From: Brevibacillus choshinensis
GTDB lineage: Bacteria; Bacillota; Bacilli; Brevibacillales; Brevibacillaceae
NCBI RefSeq assembly: GCF_001420695.1
Contig: NZ_LJJB01000013.1
Coordinates: 1,581,731-1,645,730 of the forward strand
Length of the DNA: 64,000 nucleotides
Direction: 5' to 3'
The position numbers and the translations under genes were made by a program. Below, piece by piece: positions 16,423-27,413 of the stretch (its first letter is position 1; every line of letters begins with the position of its first letter). The notes beneath the pieces are model-generated. The model saw only the letters and a list, made by a program, of their open reading frames with translations, searched no databases and was not told the DNA's origin.

Positions 16423-17700
16423 TCATTTCGATTGCTGATGGCGCATCGCTTTTGCTGCAATGTCCGTCCGGTACTGAGCACCCTCGAACGAGATCGCTTG
16501 TACCGTTTGATAGGCTGCCTCACGCGCTTTCGCCAGATCTTCTCCTGTTGCTGTCACGCCCAGCACGCGACCACCACTCGTCACGATGCCTCCGTCCGTT
16601 GCCTTCGTCCCTGCGTGAAAGACGGTAACATCCGCACCTGTGCGTTCCAGCCCTTGGATCACTTGACCTTTTGGATACTCCCCTGGATAGCCGGGCGCCG
16701 CCATTACGACACATACGGCACTGCCCTTCTTCCATTTCACGTCTACTGCATCCAATTCGCCCTTGATGGTAGCCACAAAAATATCGAGCAAGTCAGTTTC
16801 CAGCAGCGGCAGGATGACCTGTGTCTCCGGATCGCCAAAACGAGCGTTGAACTCCACTACTTTTGGACCTTGCTCGGTAATCATCAAGCCCGTGTACAGG
16901 ATGCCTTTAAACGGAATACCGTCCTTGGCCATTCCTTCCGCCATCGGTTTGACGATCGTCTCCACAATCTGCTCCACCAGCTCATCGGACATTTGCGGAA
17001 CAGGCGCGTACGTCCCCATGCCACCTGTGTTCGGTCCGCGATCATCGTTGAAAATACGCTTGTGGTCCTGCGAGGTAATCATGGGCTTTACGGTCGCCCC
17101 ATCGACGAATGACAGCAGGGATAGCTCTTCCCCACGCATGCACTCTTCGACGACGACACGTGTACCCGCTTCACCGAAGACGTTTTCTTCCATGATCTGA
17201 CGCAGTGCCTCTTCTGCTTCTTCCAGCGTTTCTGCTACCACGACACCTTTGCCTGCTGCCAAGCCGTCTGCCTTGACGACAATCGGCGCTCCCTGTTCAC
17301 GAACATAGGCAACTGCAGATTCATAGTCGAGGAACGACTCATAAGCGGAAGTCGGGATGTTGTATCGCATCATCAGTTTTTTCGCAAACGATTTGCTTCC
17401 CTCGATCATCGCCGCTTTGCCATTTGGGCCAAAGATCGGCAGGTTACGCTCCTCAAAAAAGTCCACGATGCCTTCCAGGAGTGGATCTTCAGGGCCGACC
17501 ACAGTCAGGTCAATCCCTTCATCTTTTACAAACTGAGCCAGGGCCGCAAAATCAAATACGCCGATAGGTACGTTTTGCGCGATCTGAGCCGTACCGCCAT
17601 TACCCGGTGCACAGTATACTTTTTTCACTTTCGGACTTTGCAGCAATTTCCAGGCGATAGTGTGTTCACGTCCGCCACCGCCAATTACCAAAATATTCAT
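16423..17700 (-). CDS. purD: Phosphoribosylamine-glycine ligase
   Basis: About 425 residues from ATG 17700 (AGGAGGAAATACG upstream). ATP-grasp enzyme joining glycine to phosphoribosylamine, the second step of IMP synthesis. Signatures seen: NILVIGGGGREHTIAWKL at the start, the P-loop-like region VKADGLAAGKGVVVA, and RFGDPETQ near the metal site. It follows purH by 35 bases and ends the last purine block in the window. Confidence 0.97.
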   Translation of the reverse strand: MNILVIGGGGREHTIAWKLLQSPKVKKVYCAPGNGGTAQIAQNVPIGVFDFAALAQFVKDEGIDLTVVGPEDPLLEGIVDFFEERNLPIFGPNGKAAMIEGSKSFAKKLMMRYNIPTSAYESFLDYESAVAYVREQGAPIVVKADGLAAGKGVVVAETLEEAEEALRQIMEENVFGEAGTRVVVEECMRGEELSLLSFVDGATVKPMITSQDHKRIFNDDRGPNTGGMGTYAPVPQMSDELVEQIVETIVKPMAEGMAKDGIPFKGILYTGLMITEQGPKVVEFNARFGDPETQVILPLLETDLLDIFVATIKGELDAVDVKWKKGSAVCVVMAAPGYPGEYPKGQVIQGLERTGADVTVFHAGTKATDGGIVTSGGRVLGVTATGEDLAKAREAAYQTVQAISFEGAQYRTDIAAKAMRHQQSK

Positions 17701-17735
17701 CGTATTTCCTCCTGTGTTAGAGGTCATGCGCTCTA

Positions 17736-19283
17736 TTAGTGTTTGAAATGACGAGTACCGGTGAAAATCATTGCGATTCCAAAACGATTGCACGCGTCAA
17801 TCGACTCTTGGTCACGAACCGAACCGCCTGGTTGAATGATGGCTGTAATACCTGCTTCTGCCGCTGCTTCTACGGTATCGGACATCGGGAAGAATGCATC
17901 CGATGCCAGTACGGAACCTTTTGCCAGATCCTTCGCCTGCTCGATTGCAATTTTCGCAGAGCCTACGCGGTTCATTTGGCCTGCGCCTACGCCGACGGTC
18001 ATGTTGTCTTTCGCCAGCAAAATGGCGTTGGACTTCACATGCTTGACTACTTTCCAGGCGAATTTCAGTTGTTCCATTTCCTCTTCAGTCGGCTGACGAT
18101 CCGTTACTACACGGACTTCTGCTTCTTCGAGCTGTTTCAAATCGTAGTCCTGTACCAAAGCACCACCCGCTACCGGTGCTACGCGGAAGTGGTTTTCTTT
18201 TACCGAAGCCTCATTCAAGGTAGGGATGCGCAGGAGACGGAGATTCTTTTTCTCGGTCAACACCGCCAAGGCTTCTTCTGTAAAGTCTGGAGCCAGGATG
18301 ATTTCCAGAAAGATTTCTTTCATCGCCATTGCGGTATCGCGATCGATCGTGCGATTCGCAGCGACGATGCCACCAAAGATAGACACCGCATCTGCTTCAT
18401 ACGCCTTTTGGTAGGCTTCGCGGATTGAAGTGCCAATTCCAACGCCACAAGGATTGGAGTGCTTGATCGCAACCACAGCCGGCTCCGAAAATTCACGAAC
18501 AATGGCGAGTGCCGCATCCGCATCATTAATATTATTGTAAGAGAGCTCTTTGCCATGCAATTGCTCAGCGTATGCGATGCTAGCAGTCCCTGCCAACGGC
18601 TCGCGGTAAAAGGCAGCACGCTGGTGTGGATTCTCTCCGTAACGCAGATCCTGTGCCTTTTCATACGTTACTGTGAAGCTCTCTGGCAAGAGTTCGCCTA
18701 CCTGCTCACTCAAATAGCGCGAAATCAGTGCATCGTAGGCAGCTGTATGACGGAATACTTTCGCAGCCAGGCGACGGCGCGTCTCCAAGGTCGTATCTTT
18801 GCTCGTCTCAATTTCAGTTGCGACGGTTTCATAATCAGCTGCATCGACTACGACACTGACAAATGCGTGATTTTTTGCAGCGGATCGGAGCATAGTAGGA
18901 CCGCCGATATCAATATTTTCGATTGCCTCTTCAAACGTCACATCTGGTTTGGCAATGGTTTCTTTAAAAGGATACAAATTTACGACTACCAGATCAATCG
19001 TTTCGATCTGAAGCTCTTCCAGTTGTTTTTGATGTGCTTCGTTGTCGCGCACAGCCAAGAGACCGCTGTGGATATTCGGATGCAGTGTTTTGACGCGTCC
19101 GTCCAGAATTTCCGGAAATCCGGTTACTTCGGAAATACCAATGACGGGAACCCCCGCTTCTTTCAAGAGAGAAGCCGTGCCTCCGGTTGAAATGATCTCT
19201 ACCCCGGCAGCTGCCAAACGACGAGCAAACGGAATCAATCCTGTCTTGTCAGAAACGCTGATCAACGCTTTTTTCACACTCAC
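17736..19283 (-). CDS. purH: Bifunctional AICAR formyltransferase / IMP cyclohydrolase
   Basis: About 515 residues; GTG 19283 has AGGAGG 8 bases upstream and begins [19 protein letters not shown], the MGS-like cyclohydrolase domain (1-200). The AICARFT domain follows, with [28 protein letters not shown] and the end segment [20 protein letters not shown]. It catalyses the last two steps to IMP. In most Bacillales purH follows purN directly. Here it is separated from purN by two unrelated genes and has its own promoter. Confidence 0.97.
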   Translation of the reverse strand: MSVKKALISVSDKTGLIPFARRLAAAGVEIISTGGTASLLKEAGVPVIGISEVTGFPEILDGRVKTLHPNIHSGLLAVRDNEAHQKQLEELQIETIDLVVVNLYPFKETIAKPDVTFEEAIENIDIGGPTMLRSAAKNHAFVSVVVDAADYETVATEIETSKDTTLETRRRLAAKVFRHTAAYDALISRYLSEQVGELLPESFTVTYEKAQDLRYGENPHQRAAFYREPLAGTASIAYAEQLHGKELSYNNINDADAALAIVREFSEPAVVAIKHSNPCGVGIGTSIREAYQKAYEADAVSIFGGIVAANRTIDRDTAMAMKEIFLEIILAPDFTEEALAVLTEKKNLRLLRIPTLNEASVKENHFRVAPVAGGALVQDYDLKQLEEAEVRVVTDRQPTEEEMEQLKFAWKVVKHVKSNAILLAKDNMTVGVGAGQMNRVGSAKIAIEQAKDLAKGSVLASDAFFPMSDTVEAAAEAGITAIIQPGGSVRDQESIDACNRFGIAMIFTGTRHFKH

Positions 19284-19369
19284 GGATAGAACCTCCTGGA
19301 CTTTTACTTTAGTTTTAAACCTCAACGAGGCTGTTCTTCGATGCTAAGCTCGTGGTTTTCGAAACAAAA

Positions 19370-19416
19370 CACGAACATTCCTTTACTATTAAAACATAAA
19401 TGTACGTTTTCATCAA
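19370..19416 (-). promoter_or_regulatory. purH promoter with half PurBox
   Basis: Minus strand: TTGATG (19416-19411), 17-base spacer, TTTAAT (19393-19388), 11 bases, then GTTCGTG (19376-19370) inside AATGTTCGTGTTT, which fits the inverted PurBox AWWGTTCGGWWWT at 11 of 13 positions. The purC promoter has the same boxes at the same spacing. Confidence 0.6.
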
Positions 19417-19436
19417 GGTTTTCGTCAGGTAAAACA

Positions 19437-19482
19437 AACGCAGCCGCCTATGCTTGGTTCAGCACGCGCGACTGCTTTTTTC
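19437..19482 (-). terminator. Terminator after the SpoVIF-like gene
   Basis: GCAGTCGC and GCGGCTGC pair, with an inner GTGCT/AGCAT stem, followed by GTTTGTTTT on the minus strand. It separates the SpoVIF-like gene from the purH promoter. Confidence 0.55.
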
Positions 19483-19499
19483 TTATCTTATGCGATTCA

Positions 19500-19862
19500 T
19501 TACCGCGATTTCTTTTTTTTACCTGACAATTTCCTGACTCGTTCAGCAAGGGAAAGATGTTTGGCCTTTCCCGCCGCCGTTTTCGGCTTTTTAGCCTTGC
19601 TGCGTTTGCCTTTGACATCCTTGGGCATGAAGCTTCCCAGTTCATCCATCGTGATAGACTGCATACGCTCTTTCACTTTTTCGCGTGTCTCTTCGGGAAC
19701 GTTAAGTCCCATATCCGACAACTCGTTCATGATCGAGTCGATGTCTTTCGAGCCACCTTTTGGGAACTTCTCCGCAAGCTTCATAATATCGGCCAGCGTC
19801 CATTCCCGCCCCGTTCTCTTGCTTAGCTTGCCCAGCAAATCGGTTACAAAATCCCCGCTCAA
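19500..19862 (-). CDS. Stage VI sporulation protein F-like protein
   Basis: This 120-residue protein starts at TTG 19862 with GGAGG 7 bases upstream. Residues 6-70 (LLGKLSKRTGREWTLADIM, then KLAEKF, a short linker and a helical LNVPEETREKVKERMQ) resemble the SpoVIF/YjcC domain (family pattern KKTGV..DI..LA). The last 45 residues are very basic (KGKRSKAKKPK, ending SGKKKKSR), which could bind nucleic acid or spore polymers. SpoVIF is needed for late spore coat and germination properties in B. subtilis. It sits between purine blocks, 96 bases after a nuclease-like gene. The family call is by pattern and moderate. Confidence 0.5.
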   Translation of the reverse strand: MSGDFVTDLLGKLSKRTGREWTLADIMKLAEKFPKGGSKDIDSIMNELSDMGLNVPEETREKVKERMQSITMDELGSFMPKDVKGKRSKAKKPKTAAGKAKHLSLAERVRKLSGKKKKSR

Positions 19863-19958
19863 ATGGGCACCTCCTCGATTACGGCTTTACACTTCTTTTT
19901 ACCATATGTCAGGAGGAACCATTTGGTTTACCTTAATCCACAGCGTTATATTGTCCTA

Positions 19959-21023
19959 TTAGATTTTCCACTCCAGCTGAGGAAATTGCTGGGCGAGCTG
20001 GTGCAATTCCGCCATTTTTCCGATGAAATGCTTCTGAATCGCCAAGATATGGTCATCTTCTCCGAGGAAATGAAGCAGGCTGACATCGCAGGAAATCATG
20101 GACCATTTCGTAGGATCATGCAATCCCGTTCCTACCCAATCTTCCTGATTCTCGTCCATCCATTTCATCGCTGTGACAATATCGGAGCGGTTTTTTGCAT
20201 TCGGATTGACTTCCATCATTACGCTGACCAGCGGATAATCGTCATCCGTAAAATAGTAGCCACACGCGACCCAGATGCCGTTTCCTTGATCGTTCGTCTT
20301 GATGTAGCGATCCAAATCTCTCATCTGCACGTTTCGATTGGACCAGCCTATTGCTTTCCCGAAATATTTGGTCATTGTTTCATCCACAGCACCATCCAGA
20401 CTCGCATCCATCATCGATTGCAGGCGTCCCATATGTTGCAGGGCATACACATCCTGCGGCAGAAATTTTCTGGTTTCGTTCAATTGCATTTCCTCCATAT
20501 AAGATAGGATTTTATGACCATACGGGTTGGGATGTTTGCTCAGCCACTTGTAAAATTCATACCAGCGGAGCTGGCGAAACTTCGTCCTGCTTCCCGTCTG
20601 AATGACCTCGTCACGTTTCTTGGGATCATGTCTTTTGGTCACGTAAAACAAAGTAGTGTTTACCCCATCTTGCTCGTGGAGCTGCAAATGATCCGCATAC
20701 CGCTTCAACTGTTCGTGACCTTCACCGCTGTCGATCTTGTTTTCAAAAAATACGAGACACGGCTGTTGACCTTTACGTAGCGAGATGACCAGATCCGGCC
20801 TACTGTCCGTCGCGTGGCCTGAGAGCTTGGCATACGTTTTTTGCGTGGTCACTTCCACCTGGGATAGCTCGTCCCACTGCTCGTCCGTGAAATGGGTAAG
20901 AAAGTCTGCCAGTAATTGGGGGTCATCAAAGATATCTGCCACAATTTCGGTCAAATAATCTTCCAGTACATCTTTCTCCTGAGCTTTTAACAAGTTGTAG
21001 AGCCTACCAAAGAGCGAATTCAA
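19959..21023 (-). CDS. PD-(D/E)XK nuclease superfamily protein
   Basis: About 354 residues. The nuclease core is visible as RPDLVISLRKG, then CLVFFENKIDSGEG (D...E-x-K spacing) and QLKRYADHL, the PDDEXK_4-type arrangement. The long C-terminal half with many aromatic and acidic residues is not recognised. TTG 21023 is preferred, with AGGTGAG 7 bases upstream; GTG 21068 is also open. It lies on the pur strand between purN and purH but behind the purN terminator. Its target is unknown; stand-alone members of this group are often suspected in DNA repair or defence. Confidence 0.75.
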   Translation of the reverse strand: MNSLFGRLYNLLKAQEKDVLEDYLTEIVADIFDDPQLLADFLTHFTDEQWDELSQVEVTTQKTYAKLSGHATDSRPDLVISLRKGQQPCLVFFENKIDSGEGHEQLKRYADHLQLHEQDGVNTTLFYVTKRHDPKKRDEVIQTGSRTKFRQLRWYEFYKWLSKHPNPYGHKILSYMEEMQLNETRKFLPQDVYALQHMGRLQSMMDASLDGAVDETMTKYFGKAIGWSNRNVQMRDLDRYIKTNDQGNGIWVACGYYFTDDDYPLVSVMMEVNPNAKNRSDIVTAMKWMDENQEDWVGTGLHDPTKWSMISCDVSLLHFLGEDDHILAIQKHFIGKMAELHQLAQQFPQLEWKI

Positions 21024-21109
21024 ACAAAGCTCACCTATCCTTATCGCGAAAGCTTGTGATGATATCACCTAAAAGAATTCCTTCTGCGCCACAGGACTCC
21101 TTTTCCACG

Positions 21110-21151
21110 TAAAAAAAGCGCCTGTTCCTCAAATGAACAAGAGCGCTTTTG
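21110..21151 (-). terminator. Terminator after purN
   Basis: AAAGCGC-T-CTTGTTC / GGAACA-G-GCGCTTT on the minus strand runs straight into TTTTTTTACG. It ends the purCSQLFMN transcript. Confidence 0.8.
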
Positions 21152-21160
21152 CTATCGATT

Positions 21161-21772
21161 TCATGAAGTCAGCTGAACATGACGTCCATCCAGCTTTACA
21201 CGCCCATCTACCAGCCAGCTGATCACCTCGACCAAAAGACCGTGTTCGACCTCATGGATGCGAGCTGCCAGTGTCTCAGATGTGTCGTCCTCTAGCACCG
21301 CCACAGGAATCTGCGCGATGATGGGCCCCGTATCGAGACCGGCATCCACCACGTGCACCGTTACCCCCGTAATCTTTACCCCGTAAGCGAGTGCCTGTCC
21401 GACTGCATCCTTGCCTGTAAATGCCGGTAAAAGCGATGGATGAAGATTGATAATACGACCGTCGTAGGATGAGAGAAGCGTTTCCCCAACGAGACGCATG
21501 TATCCAGCTAGCACGACGAGGGAGACATCGCGCTGACGAAGTTGGGCGACGATTTCCGCTTCGAAGGCTGCTTTATCCACGAACTCCTTTGGTTGAAAGA
21601 CAAACGCTTCAATCCCTAGTCGCTCTGCACGTTCCAGTACTTTCGCTCCCGGCTTGTCGCAGACGAGGAGTGAGACTTCCACTCCGTTCAGCCTTCCACT
21701 TTGCACAGCTTGCACGATCGCTTCAAAGTTGGAACCGCTGCCCGAGGCGAAAATGGCTACCTTTTTCACCAT
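21161..21772 (-). CDS. purN: Phosphoribosylglycinamide formyltransferase (folate-dependent)
   Basis: 203 residues, ATG 21772, overlapping the purM stop by 7 bases. Signatures: [18 protein letters not shown], the catalytic segment [11 protein letters not shown] (Asn and His), [18 protein letters not shown] with the catalytic Asp. It formylates GAR with 10-formyl-THF, step three of the pathway. Last gene before a strong terminator. Confidence 0.97.
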   Translation of the reverse strand: MVKKVAIFASGSGSNFEAIVQAVQSGRLNGVEVSLLVCDKPGAKVLERAERLGIEAFVFQPKEFVDKAAFEAEIVAQLRQRDVSLVVLAGYMRLVGETLLSSYDGRIINLHPSLLPAFTGKDAVGQALAYGVKITGVTVHVVDAGLDTGPIIAQIPVAVLEDDTSETLAARIHEVEHGLLVEVISWLVDGRVKLDGRHVQLTS

Positions 21773-22806
21773 TCCACCCCGTTGTATACGACTTTGCGTT
21801 CACCCGCCTGAATGTTGCCGATCAGGTACGGCTGTTCACCGAGCTCCTGCAGCTTTTCGATAACGGATACCGCATCATCTTGTTTGACAACCAGCATCAT
21901 GCCGATTCCCATGTTAAAGGTTTTGTACATGTCAGGATAAGAAATTCCGCCTGCTTCCTGCACCAGTGAGAAGATTGGCAGGACAGGCCAGGAGCCTACG
22001 TCGATCACTGCTTGTGTACCTTCCGGGAGCACACGCGGGATGTTTTCCGTGAAGCCGCCGCCTGTAATATGAGCCAACGCCTTTACTTCATGCGATTCCA
22101 GTACAGACAGGACTTGCTTCACGTAAATGCGTGTAGGCGTCAGCAATTCTTCGCCCAGCTTTTTGCCCAGCACGTCTACATGATCGTGGAGCGACATTCC
22201 TTTGTCAGCCAAGAGCACTTTGCGTACGAGAGAAAACCCGTTGCTGTGCACGCCACTGGACGCTAGCCCGATCAACACGTCGCCCGCCGCGACAGTCGAA
22301 CCGGTAATCAATTTGCTCTCATCTACTACACCGACGGTAAAGCCCGCGATATCGTACTCGCCCTCCGTGTACATACCCGGCATTTCCGCCGTTTCTCCAC
22401 CGATCAAGGAGCAGCCAGCCTGTGAGCAGCCGTCAGCGATCCCTTTGACAATCGCTTCAATCTTTTCAGGGATGACCTTGTCGACAGCCAAATAGTCGAG
22501 GAAGAAAAGAGGTTCGGCCCCTTGTACGACCACGTCGTTTACACACATCGCTACCGCGTCGATGCCAATGGTGTCGTGTTTATCCATGGCAAAGGCCAGC
22601 TTCAGCTTGGTGCCAACACCGTCCGTGCCTGATACAAGTACCGGTTTCTCATATTTCTTGGTATCCATACGGAACAGCGCACCGAAGCCGCCCAAATCAG
22701 TCAGTACCTCGGGACGGAATGTCCGCTTCACATGCTTTTTCATGCGTTCGACTGCTTCGTTCCCCGCATCAATATCTACGCCTGCTTGTTTATATGCTTC
22801 ACTCAT
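21766..22806 (-). CDS. purM: Phosphoribosylformylglycinamidine cyclo-ligase
   Basis: 346 residues with the AIRS synthase features [25 protein letters not shown] and [16 protein letters not shown]. It closes the imidazole ring (FGAM to AIR). It starts 34 bases after purF and overlaps purN; same fold as PurL. Confidence 0.97.
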   Translation of the reverse strand: MSEAYKQAGVDIDAGNEAVERMKKHVKRTFRPEVLTDLGGFGALFRMDTKKYEKPVLVSGTDGVGTKLKLAFAMDKHDTIGIDAVAMCVNDVVVQGAEPLFFLDYLAVDKVIPEKIEAIVKGIADGCSQAGCSLIGGETAEMPGMYTEGEYDIAGFTVGVVDESKLITGSTVAAGDVLIGLASSGVHSNGFSLVRKVLLADKGMSLHDHVDVLGKKLGEELLTPTRIYVKQVLSVLESHEVKALAHITGGGFTENIPRVLPEGTQAVIDVGSWPVLPIFSLVQEAGGISYPDMYKTFNMGIGMMLVVKQDDAVSVIEKLQELGEQPYLIGNIQAGERKVVYNGVEW

Positions 22807-22840
22807 CGTTTCTCCCCCTCACAAGAGGTACTAGTCTGCC

Positions 22841-24259
22841 TTAGCATTTGAGAGCTGGCAGTGCTTCTTCAAAATCAATTTCGGTCGGGTATTGCCCGGT
22901 GAAACAAGCAAGGCAATGCCCATTATTTGGAGCCGTATCTTCACGACCGATCGCATCGAGCATTCCTTCCACAGACAGGAATGACAGCGAGTCAGCACCG
23001 ATGACTTGGCGAATTTCCTCTACGGATTTGGTAGAAGCGATCAGTTCATCGCGCGTCGAGGTATCGATTCCGTAAAAGCACGGATTCATGACAGGTGGCG
23101 AGCTGATTCGTACGTGTACTTCTTTTGCACCTGCTTCACGCAGCATGCGAACAATGCGGTTGCTCGTGGTTCCACGAACGATCGAGTCATCGATCATCAC
23201 CACGCGTTTGCCTTCCACTACCTTGCGCACAGCAGAAAGCTTCATATAAACAGCGCGTTCACGCAATTCCTGGCTTGGTTGAATAAACGTACGTCCCACA
23301 TAACGGTTTTTGATCAGACCGATCTCGTAAGGAACACCTGTCGCTTCGGCAAAACCGATAGCGGCAGAAATACTGGAATCGGGTACACCGATGATGACAT
23401 CTGCATCAATTGCGGATTCGTTGGCAAGCTGCTTGCCCAGACGTTTGCGCGCCATGTGCACGTTGATCCCGTCAATGTCGCTGTCCGGACGAGCGAAGTA
23501 AATGTATTCAAAGATGCACATCGAACGTTGTGTCTTCTCTGTATGGTGTGTTTCCAGAACGCCATTTTCGTCGACAACGATCAGTTCGCCTGGCTGTACG
23601 TCGCGCCAGTACTCTGCACCGATAATGTCAAAAGCACAGGTCTCAGAAGCGACACAGACAGCATCTCCCAATCGTCCCAGCGACAGTGGACGCAGTCCGT
23701 TCGGATCGAGGGCAACCACTAGCTGGCGCTCGTTCATCACACACAGGGCATAGGCGCCCTTGATGTGCTGCAGAGCATCTTTCACTGCACCTGGAAGATC
23801 GGTTCTCTCAGAGCGAGCAATGAGATGGGCGATGACTTCCGTATCACTCGTTGTTTGGAAAATGGAGCCTTTAGCCTCCAGCTCTTTTCGGAGGACAGCC
23901 GCGTTTACCAGGTTTCCGTTGTGAGCGACGGCCATACTGCCTTGCGCGTAACGGAAAAAGAGCGGTTGTGCATTCTCGATTTTGCTGGAGCCTGCCGTCG
24001 TATAACGGGTATGCCCGATGGCGATGTGCCCTTTGAATTTCTCCAGGTCACCTTTGCCAAATGCTTCAGATACAAGTCCCATACCGCGGTGCTTATACCA
24101 TTTCTCGCCGTCGGAGGCGCAGATACCTGCGCTCTCCTGACCGCGATGCTGCAGAGCATGCAGCCCCAAGTAAGTCAGCTGGGGAGCTTCCTTGTGATTG
24201 TAGATGCCAAAGACGCCACATTCTTCATTCAGTTCGTCCCAGATTACCCGATCAAACAT
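22841..24259 (-). CDS. purF: Amidophosphoribosyltransferase
   Basis: 472 residues; ATG 24259 overlaps the purL stop by 16 bases. A 12-residue leader precedes ECGVFGIY, with the N-terminal nucleophile Cys exposed after processing as in B. subtilis PurF. The glutaminase part includes HRGQESAGI and HNGNLVNA; the PRPP loop reads [14 protein letters not shown]. Two Cys near the end ([11 protein letters not shown]) and others fit the 4Fe-4S cluster of Bacillus-type enzymes. First committed step of purine synthesis. Confidence 0.97.
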   Translation of the reverse strand: MFDRVIWDELNEECGVFGIYNHKEAPQLTYLGLHALQHRGQESAGICASDGEKWYKHRGMGLVSEAFGKGDLEKFKGHIAIGHTRYTTAGSSKIENAQPLFFRYAQGSMAVAHNGNLVNAAVLRKELEAKGSIFQTTSDTEVIAHLIARSERTDLPGAVKDALQHIKGAYALCVMNERQLVVALDPNGLRPLSLGRLGDAVCVASETCAFDIIGAEYWRDVQPGELIVVDENGVLETHHTEKTQRSMCIFEYIYFARPDSDIDGINVHMARKRLGKQLANESAIDADVIIGVPDSSISAAIGFAEATGVPYEIGLIKNRYVGRTFIQPSQELRERAVYMKLSAVRKVVEGKRVVMIDDSIVRGTTSNRIVRMLREAGAKEVHVRISSPPVMNPCFYGIDTSTRDELIASTKSVEEIRQVIGADSLSFLSVEGMLDAIGREDTAPNNGHCLACFTGQYPTEIDFEEALPALKC

Positions 24260-26487
24260 GGAATCGCATCCTTCCAGGCTGCTTTCACCTCTTGAATCGA
24301 AGCGTTGACCGCTTCTGTACCGTTCACGCTGATTACCAGACTTTCTCCGCCAGTTGTTCCGATTTGCCCAGCTGGCACACCGTGTTCAGCCGCCAGTGCA
24401 AGCAATGCTTCTACTTGATCGTTAGACGCGCTGAGCAAAATACGAGATTGCGACTCGCTGAACAAGAGGACGTCTGGACGCAATGCCGATTCCAGTGTCA
24501 CTTGTGCACCAAAGTTTTCGCCGAAGCAGGATTCAGCCAGAGCCACTCCCAGACCACCTTCGGACAAGTCATGAGCGGACTTAACAAGACCTTTGCGGAT
24601 CGCAGCCAATGTCAGCTTTTGTACAGCTGCTTCTTTGGCCAGATCGATTTGTGGAGGACGACCGGAGATAGACCCTGTCGCCATCTTTTGATATTCCGAG
24701 CCACCGAGTTCTGCGAAAGTCTCACCCAGCAGGATGATCGCGTCCCCTTCGTGCTTGAAGTTTTGGGTTGTAATATGGTCCACATCAGTGATCAAGCCTA
24801 CCATTCCGACGGTTGGTGTCGGATAGATCGCATCACCACTGCGTTCATTGTAGAAAGATACGTTACCGCCGATTACCGGCGAATCCAATGCTACGCAAGC
24901 TTCACTCATGCCTTCGCACGCTTTTTCAAACTGCCAGAACACCTCAGGCTTTTCCGGACTACCGAAGTTGAGGCAGTCGGTGATCGCCAGTGGTTCTGCA
25001 CCGGAGCAAACGACGTTGCGAGCAGATTCTGCTACTGCAATCGCGCCGCCCACTTTTGGATCGAGGTACACATAACGGCCGTTGCAGTCTGTGCTCATCG
25101 CCAGTGCCTTGCGTGTGCCGCGAACCATGACAACAGCTGCGTCAGAACCAGGCTTGACCGCTGTGTTTGCACGTACGATGTGATCGTATTGCTCATACAC
25201 CCACGATTTGTTCGCTACAGTCGGTTGGGCAAGCAAGCTTTTTAGCGTTTCGTTCAAATCAGCAGGCTGGTTGATCGCCGCTACTGCATCTACGTTGGCA
25301 TTTGCCTCATAGTAAGCAGGAACTGCCGATGGACGATGATACACAGGAGCGTCGTCAGCCAGGCTGTTAACAGGTACTTCAGCAACTACTTCACCGTTGT
25401 GCAAGAGGCGCAACAAGCTGTCTTCTGTTACTTTACCCACGACTGCGGATGCCAAGCCCCATTTGTCAAAGATCGCGATCGCTTCTGCTTCCTTGCCTTT
25501 TTCTACGACAACAAGCATGCGCTCTTGCGATTCGGACAGCATCATTTCATAAGCAGACATGCCTGCTTCGCGTTGCGGAACCAGATCCAGATTCATCTCG
25601 ATTCCGTTACCCGCTTTGGAAGCCATCTCGGAGCTGGAGCTGGTGAGTCCTGCTGCTCCCATGTCCTGAATTCCTACAACGATACCGGTGTCGATGAGTT
25701 CCAGACATGCTTCCAGAAGCAGTTTTTCCATGAACGGGTCGCCGACTTGTACCGCTGGACGCTTTTTCTCAGATTCTTCGGTGAGCTCTTCAGATGCGAA
25801 GGTAGCACCGTGAATCCCATCGCGGCCTGTGCTTGCGCCTACATAGATAACGGGATTGCCAATACCCGAAGCAACACCCTTTTGAATTTTCTCGTGGTCA
25901 ATGAGACCGACGCACATCGCGTTTACCAGTGGATTGCCTTCGTAGGTCGGGTCAAAGTTTACTTCGCCGCCTACTGTCGGAATTCCGATGCAGTTACCGT
26001 AGCCAGCGATCCCTGCAACTACGTGTTCAAACAAATATTTGACACGAGGAGTCTTTAGCTCCCCGAAACGAAGCGAGTTGAGTACAGCAATCGGACGCGC
26101 GCCCATCGAGAACACGTCACGGATAATTCCGCCTACCCCTGTCGCCGCACCTTGGTAAGGTTCGATCGCAGATGGGTGGTTATGACTCTCGATTTTGAAA
26201 ACAACGGCTTGGTTATCGCCGATGTCCACGATGCCTGCGCCTTCCCCTGGACCTTGCAAAACACGAGGACCTTTGGTTGGGAAGCGACGCAATACTGGCT
26301 TGGAGTTTTTGTACGAGCAGTGCTCCGACCACATGACGCTGTAAAGACCAGTCTCTGTCCAGTTCGGTTTGCGGCCGATGATATCTACGACGCGTTGGTA
26401 TTCTTCATCCGTCAGACCAATCTCGCGGTAGATTTTCTGATCGGCAATTTGTTCGGCTGTCGGTTCTTTATGCGTGAGTTGTGACAC
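24244..26487 (-). CDS. purL: Phosphoribosylformylglycinamidine synthase, large subunit
   Basis: 747 residues, small-type PurL of Gram-positives. GTG 26487 has GGAGGGAACGGAACA upstream and overlaps the purQ stop by 20 bases. Motifs: [37 protein letters not shown], and in the second half [18 protein letters not shown]. It works with PurQ and PurS to convert FGAR to FGAM. Confidence 0.97.
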   Translation of the reverse strand: MSQLTHKEPTAEQIADQKIYREIGLTDEEYQRVVDIIGRKPNWTETGLYSVMWSEHCSYKNSKPVLRRFPTKGPRVLQGPGEGAGIVDIGDNQAVVFKIESHNHPSAIEPYQGAATGVGGIIRDVFSMGARPIAVLNSLRFGELKTPRVKYLFEHVVAGIAGYGNCIGIPTVGGEVNFDPTYEGNPLVNAMCVGLIDHEKIQKGVASGIGNPVIYVGASTGRDGIHGATFASEELTEESEKKRPAVQVGDPFMEKLLLEACLELIDTGIVVGIQDMGAAGLTSSSSEMASKAGNGIEMNLDLVPQREAGMSAYEMMLSESQERMLVVVEKGKEAEAIAIFDKWGLASAVVGKVTEDSLLRLLHNGEVVAEVPVNSLADDAPVYHRPSAVPAYYEANANVDAVAAINQPADLNETLKSLLAQPTVANKSWVYEQYDHIVRANTAVKPGSDAAVVMVRGTRKALAMSTDCNGRYVYLDPKVGGAIAVAESARNVVCSGAEPLAITDCLNFGSPEKPEVFWQFEKACEGMSEACVALDSPVIGGNVSFYNERSGDAIYPTPTVGMVGLITDVDHITTQNFKHEGDAIILLGETFAELGGSEYQKMATGSISGRPPQIDLAKEAAVQKLTLAAIRKGLVKSAHDLSEGGLGVALAESCFGENFGAQVTLESALRPDVLLFSESQSRILLSASNDQVEALLALAAEHGVPAGQIGTTGGESLVISVNGTEAVNASIQEVKAAWKDAIPCLIG

Positions 26488-27160
26488 TGTTCCGTTCCCT
26501 CCACGTCTTCAGGATCGAGGTAAACAAGCGGCGTCCGTCATCGGAAGTCATCCATGTATGGACAGAACGCTCAGGGTGAGGCATCATGCCCAGAACGTTG
26601 CCACGTTCGTTGCAAATGCCTGCAATATCTTCAAGAGAGCCATTCGGGTTTTCACCGTGATAACGGAAGACAATCTGGTTGCCCGCTTTGAGCTGTGCCA
26701 ATGTCTCTTCATCACAGTAGTAGTTTCCTTCGCCATGGGCGATCGGAATTTTAATCTCTTCCCCTGCCGCATAGTCGCGGGTAAAGGGGGTATCGTTGTT
26801 ATCCACTCGCAGTCCTGCCAATGTGCAACGGAACTTGAGGGAACGGTTGCGCAAAAGGGCACCAGGCAACAATCCCACTTCGGTAAGGATCTGGAATCCG
26901 TTGCAAATCCCCATGACCAGCTTGCCTTCCTCCGCCGCCTTCACCACTTGTTCCATGACCGGCGAAAAACGGGCAACGGCGCCACAGCGCAGGTAATCCC
27001 CATAGGAGAAACCGCCTGGCAAAAAGATCGCATCATAGGCGGAGAGATCTGTATCCGAGTGCCATACGTAATCTACCGGCACTCCCATGACGTCTTCAAC
27101 CGCGTTGTGCAAATCGATGTCGGCATTGGAGCCGGGAAAGACGATAACCGCTACTCGCAT
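26468..27160 (-). CDS. purQ: Phosphoribosylformylglycinamidine synthase, glutaminase subunit
   Basis: 230 residues from ATG 27160 ([16 protein letters not shown]). Class I glutaminase with nucleophile Cys in [13 protein letters not shown] and the His-x-Glu pair in MMPHPERS. It supplies ammonia to PurL. Spaced 4 bases after purS and overlapping purL. Confidence 0.97.
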   Translation of the reverse strand: MRVAVIVFPGSNADIDLHNAVEDVMGVPVDYVWHSDTDLSAYDAIFLPGGFSYGDYLRCGAVARFSPVMEQVVKAAEEGKLVMGICNGFQILTEVGLLPGALLRNRSLKFRCTLAGLRVDNNDTPFTRDYAAGEEIKIPIAHGEGNYYCDEETLAQLKAGNQIVFRYHGENPNGSLEDIAGICNERGNVLGMMPHPERSVHTWMTSDDGRRLFTSILKTWRERNSVTTHA

Positions 27161-27164
27161 GACG

Positions 27165-27413
27165 TTAGCCCTCCACGATCTCAAAGCGATAGTCTTCAAC
27201 CACCGTATTGGCAAGAAGCTTTTCAGACATTTCACGCACGCGCTCTTCTGCTTGGGCGCGATCGTTCGTACCCAGCTCGAGCTCCATGTATTTACCGATG
27301 CGCACGTTGTTCACTTCATCAAATCCGAGGGAATGCAGGGCACCTTTCACAGCATGACCTTGCGGGTCCAAAACGCTCTCGCGCAAAGTTACGTATACAA
27401 CTGCTTTAAACAT
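27165..27413 (-). CDS. purS: Phosphoribosylformylglycinamidine synthase, PurS subunit
   Basis: 82 residues: [18 protein letters not shown], then GKYMELEL and ending [12 protein letters not shown], the standard PurS length and shape. It bridges PurL and PurQ in the three-part enzyme found in Gram-positives and archaea. Overlaps purC by 8 bases. Confidence 0.97.
   Translation of the reverse strand: MFKAVVYVTLRESVLDPQGHAVKGALHSLGFDEVNNVRIGKYMELELGTNDRAQAEERVREMSEKLLANTVVEDYRFEIVEG

Noticed and set aside
16078-17112. 344-codon plus-strand frame across MFS 3' end and purD
   Set aside because: It runs over a strong terminator and two confirmed genes in other frames.
24061-25245. 394-codon plus-strand frame opposite purF/purL
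   Set aside because: Crosses two well identified pur genes; Cys/Arg/His-rich composition typical of antisense reading.
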